Below, one piece after another: positions 10,323 through 19,141 of a stretch of DNA of 64,000 nt. The stretch lies in contig OX457044.1 in the NCBI GenBank assembly GCA_949752735.1, positions 13,193,294-13,257,293 of the forward strand, read 5' to 3'. Source of the stretch: Lumbricus terrestris (Eukaryota > Annelida > Clitellata > Crassiclitellata > Lumbricidae). A program made the translations under genes and the position numbers. Under the pieces are notes generated by a model that saw only the letters and a list, made by a program, of their open reading frames with translations, had not been told where the DNA came from and searched no databases. The stretch's first letter is position 1, and each line of letters opens with the position of its first letter.

Positions 10323-10647
10323 TGCATCCTAGCAGCGTAGTGGGCGTGGCCGGATAGTATTTGTTGCCCGGATAGCATATCGCACTACACCGGTATGATT
10401 GGCCAAGATCAAGAACTGATACCTATAGGCAGGCCACGCCCACAGCTGCATGTGGATGCCCGCACCGCGGGCACCAAGCAGTCGAATAATACACGTACCT
10501 GAGTACACACGGTGCCTTATATATCGAGCTAATCTAAACGATACAATTATGAGTCGTTGTCTACGAATACTCGTCGAATGTAACGGGTTGTAACGGCACG
10601 GGAGAGTTGTAGGGCCTGTATTGCGGAGTTCGTATATTGCACACTTC

Positions 10648-11061
10648 CAGCGTTGCAACTTTAAAAAATTAAAAAGACCCAAGTTCAACAAGTGAAACAA
10701 CCCAAGAAAGAAAGACCCAAGAAAGAAAGACCCAAGTGAAACAACCTAAGAAAACCCAAGTTCAGCAAATCTTTCGAAAATGTCCCGAATTTCAGAATTT
10801 CCGGCCGAAAAATTCAGAATTATTTAAGAATTTTCGGCCGAAAAATCTGATGACCTTTTTCTTTTTTAGTCAACTGCCACAAATCTTCTTTAAAAATGTA
10901 AAAATGTCCCGAAAATGTCGAAATGTCTCTAAAATGCAAAAAATTACTTTTTTGGGTCAAAAAAAAAGCAAAAACCCAAGTTCGTCCCCAAAAAACCCCA
11001 TTTCCCAAGTTCGGATAAAAAACCAAGATCTTACAAAAAAAAACAAGGAGTGGCAACGCTG
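10648..11061. mobile_element. hAT-like MITE, 414 bp
   Basis: The ends are CAGCGTTGCAACT and the reverse complement of CAGCGTTGCCACT (one mismatch), flanked by 'cacacttc' (10640-10647) and 'cacacttt' (11062-11069), a 7-of-8 match to an 8-bp target duplication. The interior is a purine-rich AT sequence with repeats of 'cccaagttc' and 'tttcggccgaaaaat'. The 111- and 78-residue frames inside are low-complexity artefacts. Confidence 0.75.
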
Positions 11062-11069
11062 CACACTTT

Positions 11070-11569
11070 GATACAGCCGCATTACAGCGTTTAACGCCGT
11101 TTATAATATTGACGAAAGTAAGCAGGCAACATCACCGCTAATTGAACGATTTAGTCCCGAATGGTAATATCATTAATATAATTGTAAGATAATTACATGA
11201 TTAATTACATAACTAATTACATGATAATTACATAATTACATTACAACAATTATTATTATTATTAACAATTACAGCGTAATCGGAACTATAAAACAGCTGG
11301 TAACCCATATCAACGATTTGTTCGCGAAAACACGCCAATTTGTACCACATTTAGCCAAATTGTGCACAACGCAGCCCAAAAGACGGCGTTGTCGACTTTT
11401 ACAAAGTTGACTAAATTTCAGTATTGGCAAACATATTCATAGATGTTGTTTGTATATCAGATTATTTTTTAAATTGCTGAACCCTAAAAAATAAAAAGTT
11501 TGTTGCTTGTACATATAACTTGAACAATCCGGTAGGCCTATAATAATAAGACGTGGGGAGCCAGCAGAT
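11070..11569. other. AT-rich stretch, nothing recognised
   Basis: It contains a cluster of 'aattacatgat/aattacataa' repeats at 11180-11280. No frame or inverted ends were found. Confidence 0.45.
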
Positions 11570-11826
11570 GCGCGGCGCATTTTTTACCTAAGTTAATTTT
11601 CTTTCCTTCTCGTCGTCTCCTTCAACATGTTGTTCCAGAGTTTCGGCATGGACCTGTTCCTGGATTTGGTGAGTCCGTTCCAATACTTTTCATCTCTCTG
11701 GATGGCCTAATTGCCTACATTTTCCTTTCTGTCTCATCCTTTTGTCTTTCAAATCTCGGTCCTTGCACCGCCATTACTCTCATCCGGCCAATCACATCCA
11801 GGCTCTAGCCACATCCATCTCATTAT

Positions 11827-12063
11827 GCATGCATCAACTCTCCTCCTCCTCCTATTTCTCCGCTGCCTCAGTTTCCACTCTTCCTACTCCCCTCACCCAC
11901 GCGAGGCCGCAGCGCAACAGCCACAGCCGAATTTGGCGCCCTGACAACCATTCCATTCTCATACTTCTGCACACGACCTCGAATTAACGTTAAGTCTGAG
12001 AAACTATTTGCATGTCTATTTCTCCTTCTGCTTTGCGGGGACATCAGCTTGAACCCCGGTCCA
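11827..12063 (+). other. Leader and 2A-like motif of LINE copy 1
   Basis: A short leader 'MHASTLLLLLFLRCLSFHSSY' begins near 11827 and, after a frameshift near 11930, the chain continues in the frame that reads 'LFLLLLCGDISLNPGP' (GDISLNPGP at 12037-12063). D(I/V)xxNPGP is the core of 2A peptides, which make ribosomes skip the G-P bond. Copy 2 has the same layout with GDISVNPGP. In functional 2A the residue four before NPGP's N is usually D and one or two hydrophobic residues precede it, as seen here. Family knowledge: 2A is documented in LINEs of sea urchin and other marine invertebrates. Activity here is inferred. Confidence 0.7.
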
Positions 12064-14496
12064 ATTTCTTCATCTCACTTCAACCTTTGCACACTCAATA
12101 TCCGGTCGCTTCTCAACGAAATACACTACACTGCCCTACATGACCTAATTTCATCCTCTAACCACCCGCCTGACGAAATCGCCCTAACCGAAACCTGGAT
12201 AACCTCATCTGCCACTCTCGCTCAACTTTCTAGCTGTATACCTGACGGATATTCGCTCACAAGCTCACCCCGACAGCCTAAAAATTCATCAAAAATTTCA
12301 ACATCCAATATTGGAGGCGGAATTGCCTTCCTTATCCGCGAACCAGCAACTGTTCTTGCATCACCCACTTACTCTTACAAAACCTTCGAATCAGCATCAA
12401 TCACACTCAAACTGCCAACATCTAAACTAACGATCTTCAATGTCTACCGACCTCCTACGTCATCATCCTACTCTGCAAATAACAGTGATTTTCTCGAAGA
12501 ATTCAATTCATTTCTATCTGTCGCTGTAACAACACCTCATGAATTTGTCATCACTGGCGATTTCAACATCCACGTCGACACCCCCGCCGTTCCATCTGTA
12601 CGTCAGTTCCTTTCCACTCTGACTGCTTTCAATCTGACCCAGCATGTTTCTTTCCCAACTCAGAAATATGGCCATATTCTTGACTTAGTCATTTCCTGTG
12701 TCTCATCCGTCCTATCACCGATCCTCAGCCGTGAATTCAACACACCCTCTGATCATTACCCTATCTTCACTCAACTCAATATCGAACCATCTCCTCGCCC
12801 TCCATCCAAACAATGCTCATTCCGCCGCATCAGCTCCATCGACCTTGATGCATTCAAACTCGACCTTGAATCTTCCTCCCTTCTCCTCAACCCTCCAACA
12901 GACCCAAATGATCTCCTGTCTGCTTACAACTGCACCATGTCCGAACTCCTCAACAAGCACGCTCCTATCATCACCAAACCAGAAACTCACGCAAAAAATC
13001 CATGGTTCAATTTTTTTCTTCAAGCCCTCAAATCGTCGCGCCGTCGCCTGGAACGAGTTTACAGGCGTACACGCGACGACTCTATCCTGAAACAACTCAA
13101 AACCTTGACAAATAGATACCACAGCCAACTTCTTTCTGCCAGAAAACGCTACCTGTCATCTCTTGTTCATTCAAATTCATCCAACCCTCGAAATCTCTGG
13201 AAAACTGTAAACAATCTTCTTCACCGCGGCTCCTCTCACCCTCTTCCGAACTCAATCCCATCTGCGTCCATTGCTGACTCTTTCGCATCCTTTTTCACTG
13301 ACAAAGTTTCCACCCTTCGTCTCTCACTACAGACTCTCTTATCGAAATCTTCCGGCACGCAAACCGACTCTTCCTATTCAGACGCAACTTTGCCACCTAC
13401 AATATCTTTCAACCTCTTCGAGCCTGCTACTGAAGCAGAAATTATCACCCTCATTCAGGCCTCTCAAAACAAGCAATGCGACCTTGACCCAATCCCAACC
13501 TCTTTGCTTAAAGGCTGTGTAGCCCTTCTTGCTCCCACGATAACCAAGCTCATAAATCTGTCACTCTCAACCGGTACCTTCCCTACGCTTTTCAAAGACT
13601 CAGTTGTTAAACCACTTCTCAAAAAACCATCTCTGGACAAAGAACTCCTATCCAACTATCGTCCAATCTCAAATCTGTCATTCTTATCCAAACTCTCCGA
13701 ACGGATTGTCCTCTCTCGTCTCAACAGTTACCTCATCTCCAACAATCTTCTAAACCCAAACCAGTCTGCCTACACTAAGCATCACTCTACCGAAACACTC
13801 CTGGCCTCGCTCTACAACAAACTTGTGATGGCGATAGGCCGTCAACAAGTCTCTTGTCTGTGCCTCTTAGACATCTCTGCAGCCTTTGACACAATAGACC
13901 ATGCTATTCTTCTCAATCGCCTCTCCTCTGTCTTTGGAATCTCTGGCACTGCCCTCTCATGGATCAAATCATACCTTTCCTCACGCTCTTTCATCGTTAG
14001 CGCTTCTGGTCACTCATCTAATCAGCAAATCCTCACCTGTGGTGTCCCTCAAGGTTCAGTCGTTGGTCCTCTCCTGTTCATTCTCTATACCTCCCCACTC
14101 AGCAAACTCATTTCATCATCCTCTGCTGAACATCACCTCTATGCCGACGACACTCAACTATTCATATCTTTCTCCCCTCGCTCCTTCTCAGACGCACTAA
14201 ATCAGCTACGTAACACCATCACTCAGATTTCAGCCTGGATGACCGCTAATCTGCTCTGCCTCAATCCCTCAAAAACAGAATTTCTCATCATTGGCCTACG
14301 CGACCAATTAAACAAACTAGACTATCCTTCTGACTTTTCTCAAACAGACCCAACTCTTCCTACGCCATACTCTTCTCCTGTCCGCAATCTCGGGGTCATC
14401 TTTGACAAAAACCTTACTTTTCTGACCACATCACCCAGCTATCCCGCACCTGCTATATGCACAACCGCGACCTCCGTCGATTGCGTCCAATTCTAA
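12049..14496 (+). CDS. LINE endonuclease-reverse transcriptase (copy 1, frameshifted)
   Basis: The 815-residue frame, open upstream through the 2A motif, starts with the endonuclease: 'LCTLNIRSLLNEI', 'DEIALTETWI', 'GGGIAFLIRE', 'FVITGDFNIHVD' and 'SDHYPIFTQL', the N, E, D and H catalytic sites of AP-type endonucleases. The reverse transcriptase follows from about residue 470: 'LSNYRPISNLSFLSKL', 'CLLDISAAFDTIDHA' (motif A), 'CGVPQGSVVGPLLF' (motif B) and 'HLYADDTQLFIS' (catalytic YADD). Near 14450 the frame shifts and the C-terminal part continues in the frame of 14457-15191. The protein would nick target DNA and prime reverse transcription in the nucleus. Confidence 0.85.
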   Translation: MNPGPISSSHFNLCTLNIRSLLNEIHYTALHDLISSSNHPPDEIALTETWITSSATLAQLSSCIPDGYSLTSSPRQPKNSSKISTSNIGGGIAFLIREPATVLASPTYSYKTFESASITLKLPTSKLTIFNVYRPPTSSSYSANNSDFLEEFNSFLSVAVTTPHEFVITGDFNIHVDTPAVPSVRQFLSTLTAFNLTQHVSFPTQKYGHILDLVISCVSSVLSPILSREFNTPSDHYPIFTQLNIEPSPRPPSKQCSFRRISSIDLDAFKLDLESSSLLLNPPTDPNDLLSAYNCTMSELLNKHAPIITKPETHAKNPWFNFFLQALKSSRRRLERVYRRTRDDSILKQLKTLTNRYHSQLLSARKRYLSSLVHSNSSNPRNLWKTVNNLLHRGSSHPLPNSIPSASIADSFASFFTDKVSTLRLSLQTLLSKSSGTQTDSSYSDATLPPTISFNLFEPATEAEIITLIQASQNKQCDLDPIPTSLLKGCVALLAPTITKLINLSLSTGTFPTLFKDSVVKPLLKKPSLDKELLSNYRPISNLSFLSKLSERIVLSRLNSYLISNNLLNPNQSAYTKHHSTETLLASLYNKLVMAIGRQQVSCLCLLDISAAFDTIDHAILLNRLSSVFGISGTALSWIKSYLSSRSFIVSASGHSSNQQILTCGVPQGSVVGPLLFILYTSPLSKLISSSSAEHHLYADDTQLFISFSPRSFSDALNQLRNTITQISAWMTANLLCLNPSKTEFLIIGLRDQLNKLDYPSDFSQTDPTLPTPYSSPVRNLGVIFDKNLTFLTTSPSYPAPAICTTATSVDCVQF

Positions 14497-15191
14497 ATTA
14501 CAAGACCGCCTGCACAATAGCCACCTCAATAGTTCATTCCAAACTCGACTACTGCAATTCGCTCTTCCATGAAATGGATTCTCTTCAAATTAAACGCCTG
14601 CAAACTATCCAGAATGCTCTTGCCCGCGCAGTCACTAAGACTCCCAAACATCACCACATAACCCCTGTTCTCAAGTCTCTTCATTGGCTAAAGGTTTCTC
14701 AGCGCATTCATTACAAAATTGTTTCTCTAACCTACAACGCTCTTCAAACCTCTCAGCCCCCCCTACATTCGTCAAATAATCACCATCCAACCGCACAGGT
14801 CTACGCGCTCATCATCATATATTTCTCTCTCTCGGCCTCCAGTATCATCCTCTCTGAAATTCTGCGACCGCTCCTTAGTCTATGCTGCACCAGCTCTTTG
14901 GAACGGACTCCCAACATACCTCCGCCTGTTCGCTCACCCTCCTATCTCTCCTGCAGTCTCACCTCCAAATTCAACCTCTCCTCCGCTTGCACTCTCCTCT
15001 GCTGCATTCCATTCACGACTGAAAACCGAACTCTTCAACCTATCCTATCCAGATTCCAATCAAGTTCCATCACCCAACCACCACCATCACCGACAACCAC
15101 CGTAGCACCACGCTGTCTCCTCGGCTTGACCTCCCCGGATTTTGACCTGGCACCGGAACGAAAACGGCAGCTCTGGCTATTGCGGACTTGA
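14457..15191 (+). pseudogene. LINE RT C-terminal domain, out of frame
   Basis: This frame carries the expected continuation: 'MHNRDLRRLRPILNYKTACT', 'SKLDYCNSLFHEM', 'RLQTIQNALARAVTKTPKHH' and 'SLHWLKVSQRIHYKI'. Copy 2 has the equivalents in one frame with the catalytic core, which proves a frameshift here. Beyond about residue 110 the match to copy 2 weakens by further indels. Confidence 0.75.
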
Positions 15192-15289
15192 TTTGATATA
15201 GCGCCGGTGAATAAGCTGGTCTCCCTGACGTGGCTTTTGTGGGCGCTGAGAAATTCTCGAAGATTTACATTACATTACATTACATAATA

Positions 15290-15765
15290 GTCGTTTATTC
15301 AAATTCAATCTGACATACATAAATTAGTTAAGTTACCGAACCAACTGCTGTAAAGCCGATCTGCGTGTCGTGCTACAGTGGGCCGTATTTCGTATAACAT
15401 GTGCTTGTGATCGTTCTGCGGTGTGTCAGATTGAGTTATTGAAAAGAAAATATTATTATTATAACGCAGAACGATTACAGGTAAAATTTATACGAAATAC
15501 GGCCAGCTTCGCACGACACGCAGGTCGGCTACAACAGGTTCGGTAACTTAACACTATAATGGCCTAAGTGTTGGAACGCTCCTGATCGGCCAAGCCAGGA
15601 GTGGGAAGGGCTAACTTATTTTTCAACAGACCCAAGGCAAACAACACAACAGAAAGCGCCACTGACAGCTAACAGAAAATTCAAATAAATTTTTGCCCTG
15701 AGCGAGGCTTGAACCCGGTTCGCGATAATGAGCTACACTGAGCTACGGACCCCCCGCAAAGCCTA
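15290..15765 (-). mobile_element. tRNA-derived SINE with foldback interior
   Basis: On the minus strand the head (15757 down to about 15694) reads 'GTCCGTAGCTCAGTGTAGC' with B box 'GGGTTCAAGCC', the two pol III boxes of a tRNA. A body with 'aacacaacag'-type sequence and then a long inverted repeat follow. The end 'TATGTCAGATTGAATTTGAATAAACGA' resembles the 3' end of the LINE at 5761-8030 and of 17590-18150, again suggesting tail sharing. A headless copy is at 524-830. Confidence 0.65.
15327..15552. repeat. Long inverted repeat, about 90-bp arms
   Basis: Arm 15327-15420 and arm 15465-15552 are imperfect reverse complements. They share 'gttaagttaccgaacc', 'agccga.ctgcgtgtcgtgc', 'ggccgtatttcgtata' and 'cgttctgcg' with their complements. 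The spacer (15421-15464) begins with the loop sequence GTGTGTCAGA. Confidence 0.8.
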
Positions 15766-15869
15766 GCTTTCTGTCTTTTATCGCCCGCACTATAGAGAAT
15801 GATTATAATAGTAATTACTATAAAATCTTAATACAACAACAGTATAAATAATTATTTGTTAATTATACT

Positions 15870-16195
15870 CAAAATACTGTGATAAAAACTGATAAAACGT
15901 CAGGAATTCATGATGATAATGACGATGTGTGTCAAGTTGGCAGTCACATTCAATTTCACTTTCAGCAACCATATTCGATTCGGGGGTGACGTCCCTAATA
16001 AGGCACACAATTGAAGGTATCAGTGACCTGGTAATTTCTCTCGGTAAATTCACATACTCAGACCCTATCTATCCTTTAACGCTTAACAGGGCATATTAAC
16101 CACCATCACCACTACCTAGTCCAATAGTCGTTATGTCGTTACAATCATTATTGTCCCTAGTGTAGCCCGCCAAATTTCACATGTTATCGACCGTG
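15870..16195 (-). repeat. Interspersed relative of the 186-bp satellite
   Basis: The reverse complement of this stretch matches 33665-33905: 'gcgggctac', 'gggacaataatgattgtaacgacataacgactat', 'ctaggtagtggtgatggtggttaatatgccctgttaagcg' and the CT-rich end 'gcaacc.atattcgattcggggg'. It is a single unit, so the satellite probably grew from a dispersed element. Confidence 0.7.
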
Positions 16196-16214
16196 TATTT
16201 CTAATCAGAACAGA

Positions 16215-16560
16215 GCTCTGCGCCGACTTGAGTGTCGGCGGCGGCCCGCCGGTCATTTTTGGTCGGCGGCGGCGACGCGCTGACAGACAAAAATCGGCGG
16301 CGGCGGCATCCTCAAAATGTCGGCGGCGGCGGTGGCGCGGAGGGGCGTCGTCGAATTAGTGCTCCAGGGCCGGTATGCACATGAGGGTATGACTCTCACA
16401 CCTTCCATAAATCTGGCCTATTCGGGAATACTGGGTTAATTCCGTATGCATGGCTTGAGATTAGCGATTTGCACTAGGTATAACGTTATTCCAACTCCGA
16501 GGTAGGAGTAAGCCGGCTACTCCCATTGTGAACAATAGACGGTCGCCAAAATTTTCCCCA
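16215..16560. repeat. CGG-rich segment and unclassified sequence
   Basis: 16215-16345 is built of 'gtcggcggcggc' blocks alternating with short AT parts. From 16346 to 16560 no feature is recognised. Confidence 0.5.
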
Positions 16561-16680
16561 CCCCCTTCCTCCCCCGCACAACACGCCACTACTAACTCCC
16601 ACCTCCACCGGTACGCCACTCGTGAAAATTTGGTAAACGGGAAATCCCCCACCCCCAACAAAAATCCGCCCCTACACCCT
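16561..16680 (-). repeat. Partial Helitron-derived sequence
   Basis: It contains 'acctccaccggtacgccactcgtgaaaatttgg', the same block that is repeated inside the Helitron at 4727-5760. It directly abuts the next Helitron copy, so either a fragment or a tandem end duplication is present. Confidence 0.45.
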
Positions 16681-16686
16681 AGCCTC

Positions 16687-17183
16687 CTAGCTGGGGTACT
16701 CGGCGTTGACCGAGAAATTTAGGAATCGACCGGCCACAACCCCACCACACCGACAACACCACACCACATTCCGACCTCCACCGGAACGTCACCCGAGAAA
16801 TTTGGGTTTTCGGGAAATTTTTTCTCTCCCCCGATACCGCAACCGCCCCCCCCCCACGAACACACGTCGGCCCTGCGGGTCGCCGAGGTGTGTTTGGTGG
16901 TGGCCCGTGTAAAAATCCGTGTAGTTGCAACGTTTCAGGTGAATAAGTGTGAAACTATGCATGGAAAAGCCTGAAAAGGTAGGAAAATATGAGGGTTTTT
17001 GCTCCCCACCCTGGCCCCCCCATGGAGGTAGAGATTCGCCGACCCCCAATTTACCTGTGTCGGGTCGAGCCAGACCCCCATGCCAAGGATTGGGGTCGAT
17101 TGTTTCAAAACTGTGGCCGTGCATAGCTGACAAACAAACAATCAAGCAAACAAACACACAGACTTACTGAAATATATATAAGA
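16687..17183 (-). mobile_element. Non-autonomous Helitron, 497 bp
   Basis: On the minus strand it starts TCTTATATATATTTCAG (17183) and ends ...GAGTACCCCAGCTAG (16687). The interior shares with 4727-5760 the blocks 'gaggtagagattcgcc' and 'aaaactgtgg...gcat' and the 'acaaacaaacaa' run. The base left of CTAG on the plus strand is C, not the A expected for a clean A/T insertion, so the right end may have been altered by the neighbouring fragment. Confidence 0.6.
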
Positions 17184-17589
17184 TATATAATATAATAGCA
17201 AAAATCAACAGCAAATATCAATCAAATAGCTATCTACTGAGTGTGTCGTATTTTTTACAATTTAAGTATTATTATGCGTTTTTATCATTATTCTGTCCTC
17301 ATGGGTTTTCTAATGGATGAATGAAGAAGTCCTGAACACAGGGAATTGACTGGATGGAAAGAAGGAAGGAAGGTCGTTTTCTACCTGCTTTCCGTTAGTC
17401 GTTGACTTCGCCGTGTCGTTGCTTGTGCAAGCGCTATTGTTTTCTAACCACTCGCTTGTTTCTCCACGTATAAATTATGTCGTTCCGTAATCGCTGGCGT
17501 TTCCAAGTCACTTACTCGTCTCTTCCACTTCGTCTCGTCGCAATTTCTCCACTCTGTCTCGTCGCTGCAAAGGTCCAATCGCAACCGAA

Positions 17590-18150
17590 CCTGCAAGTTC
17601 TCTTTACGCCCTGAGGTTACTACGAGCAAATGGTCTACCTCCAACAGCCATGTACGCCGTAACAGAGGCAACAACTGTTGCTAAACTGCTCTACGCTGCT
17701 CCTGTCTGCTGAGGCCTTACTACAGCCGCTGATCGACAGAGACTCGAGAGACTGATCATAAGATACCCAGCGTATGGGTTATCTCCCATCAGTTGCCCCA
17801 ACAGTTGCAATGCGAGTCGGTTTGGCTGAGGACCGACTGGTGCATGCAGTGACCAGGATTCCCATGAACGATTTCCAAGTCCTTCGAAGTCTTTTCCCGC
17901 CAAAGAACAACCTCCGTCCAGGTCTCAGGGCCCGTATGCACAATTTTGAACTTCCGAGCAAAGTTGACCGAAACTTTGCTTCTAGAGTCCTTTTCAAACA
18001 TAATATTAAAGCATAGTCTAACGGTTCAATTTAATTCCAATAACTGATTACTCCCTTTAATATTCTTAATTTCAATGTAATTTTTGTCTGACTCAATGTA
18101 CCAGGTTGCAGTTTGCCAACCTGTTTTTGCTCATTAAACGAATAAGCTTA
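17590..18150 (+). pseudogene. LINE 3' fragment, same family as 5761-8030
   Basis: Frames read 'LYALRLLRANGLPPTAMYAV' and 'EATTVAKLLYAAPVC', matching 'LYALRVLRTHGLPADALHVV' and 'KATTVARLMYAAPAW' in the 5761-8030 LINE. The end ('NNLRPGLRARMHNFELPSK', 'NFASRVLFKHNIKA', stop at 18014-18016) matches that LINE's C-terminus. An in-frame stop and frameshifts kill it. The 3' end carries the stem CCAGGTTG..CAACCTG at about 18100-18124, then 'attaaacgaataag'. Confidence 0.75.
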
Positions 18151-18890
18151 TACATACATACCACGATTCACAAATCGCCTTCAGTTCACTCTAGCCTAAT
18201 GTCACACTAACTTCGCAAAGTTTACGCTTAACCTGCCAAGGTACTCAGTTCCCCAGGATTTTCAGTTCTGTGGTGGGATAAGCCGACGTCGTGCCGCTTT
18301 ACACACCCAAATTATTTCACCGGCGACTTCGGAAATTACGACTGAAAGACGCCAAATACCAATGGCCGCCTTTCTTTTCCGAATCTCTGGCCCGACTCCC
18401 CGTCTTGTCGCTTCAAATTATCGTCTGCCAATTCTGTTGATTCTCGTCTGCCTAACGTAGACGCTGCTTCACTGATACACGTCTTGTGTTGCATGATTGT
18501 TATAGCGCATGCATGCGCGTTATTTGTCAATATTATATTATTAGGCCACATCTTGTTTTATTAATTATCTATCAAAATACGCCAGTAAATTGTCTTGCTT
18601 AACTTCTACTTAATAGTAATCATTAAACAGTGCATTGGTTAATTAGTTTGTTTGTTAAGGAGCATTTAATCGCTACATTATGGCCTGGCCGAATGCCATA
18701 TCTTAAACCAAACCAAGAGTTTTACAGTAAATAAACAGGGAAAAACGTCAGAAAGTGAATAAAGAAAAACCTTTGTTATTACAAACAATCAATTGTTTTG
18801 TTTTTTCTTATTTAAGTGGATAAAATAACCTTTTGAAAACCTTTTTCCTAAGCCATTTGGGGTTAAAACGAAACACCCCTTGCATACGCC
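18151..18890. other. No gene seen; possible hAT terminus
   Basis: No convincing frame. The complement of 18876-18895 reads CAGTGGCGTATGCAAGGGG, like the CAGTGGCGTATAGCACACGG at 22775, a hAT-like terminus. I could not find its partner end. Confidence 0.35.
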
Positions 18891-18980
18891 ACTGGTCCTA
18901 GTCAATCGTAATCGTAAACTCGAAATTTCTAAAGCGCCACTCGAAAGCCAAGCGCGGGGCACCAGCTTATTCACGAGCGC

Positions 18981-19130
18981 TGCGTTGAGTTAGAAGGGTT
19001 GTCCGTGAGCGTAGTCCGTGGTGGTCCGGGTCGAGTTACCATAAGATCAGGATCAAATGCGTTGAGTTAGAAGGGTTGTCCGTGAGAGTAGTCCGTGGTG
19101 GTCGGTCGAAATTCCATAGGATCAGAGGGG
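18981..19130. repeat. Two-copy tandem repeat of about 77 bp
   Basis: 'gcgttgagttagaagggttg' followed by 'tccgtgag.gtagtccgtggtggtc' occurs twice, starting at 18981 and 19058, in the 3' untranslated part of the LINE. The copies differ at a few bases. Confidence 0.85.
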
Positions 19131-19141
19131 CGGAACAGCTA

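Larger units (their letters stand above)
11570..15280 (+). mobile_element. 2A-type LINE, near full length, copy 1
   Basis: A non-LTR retrotransposon with a 5' region, a hydrophobic leader plus 2A-like motif, apurinic-type endonuclease and reverse transcriptase, ending in a TTACAT repeat tail (15264-15283). The 5' region, including a 'ggtgagtccgttcc' block near 11669, matches the minus-strand copy at 18890-22735, which shows how far the element extends. Two frameshifts (about 11930 and 14450) disable it. Domain order and motifs fit the CR1/L2 branch, in which 2A sequences are known. Confidence 0.85.

Noticed and set aside
10736..11071. 111-residue K/F-rich frame
   Set aside because: Lies in a hAT-like MITE; low complexity and no family motif.
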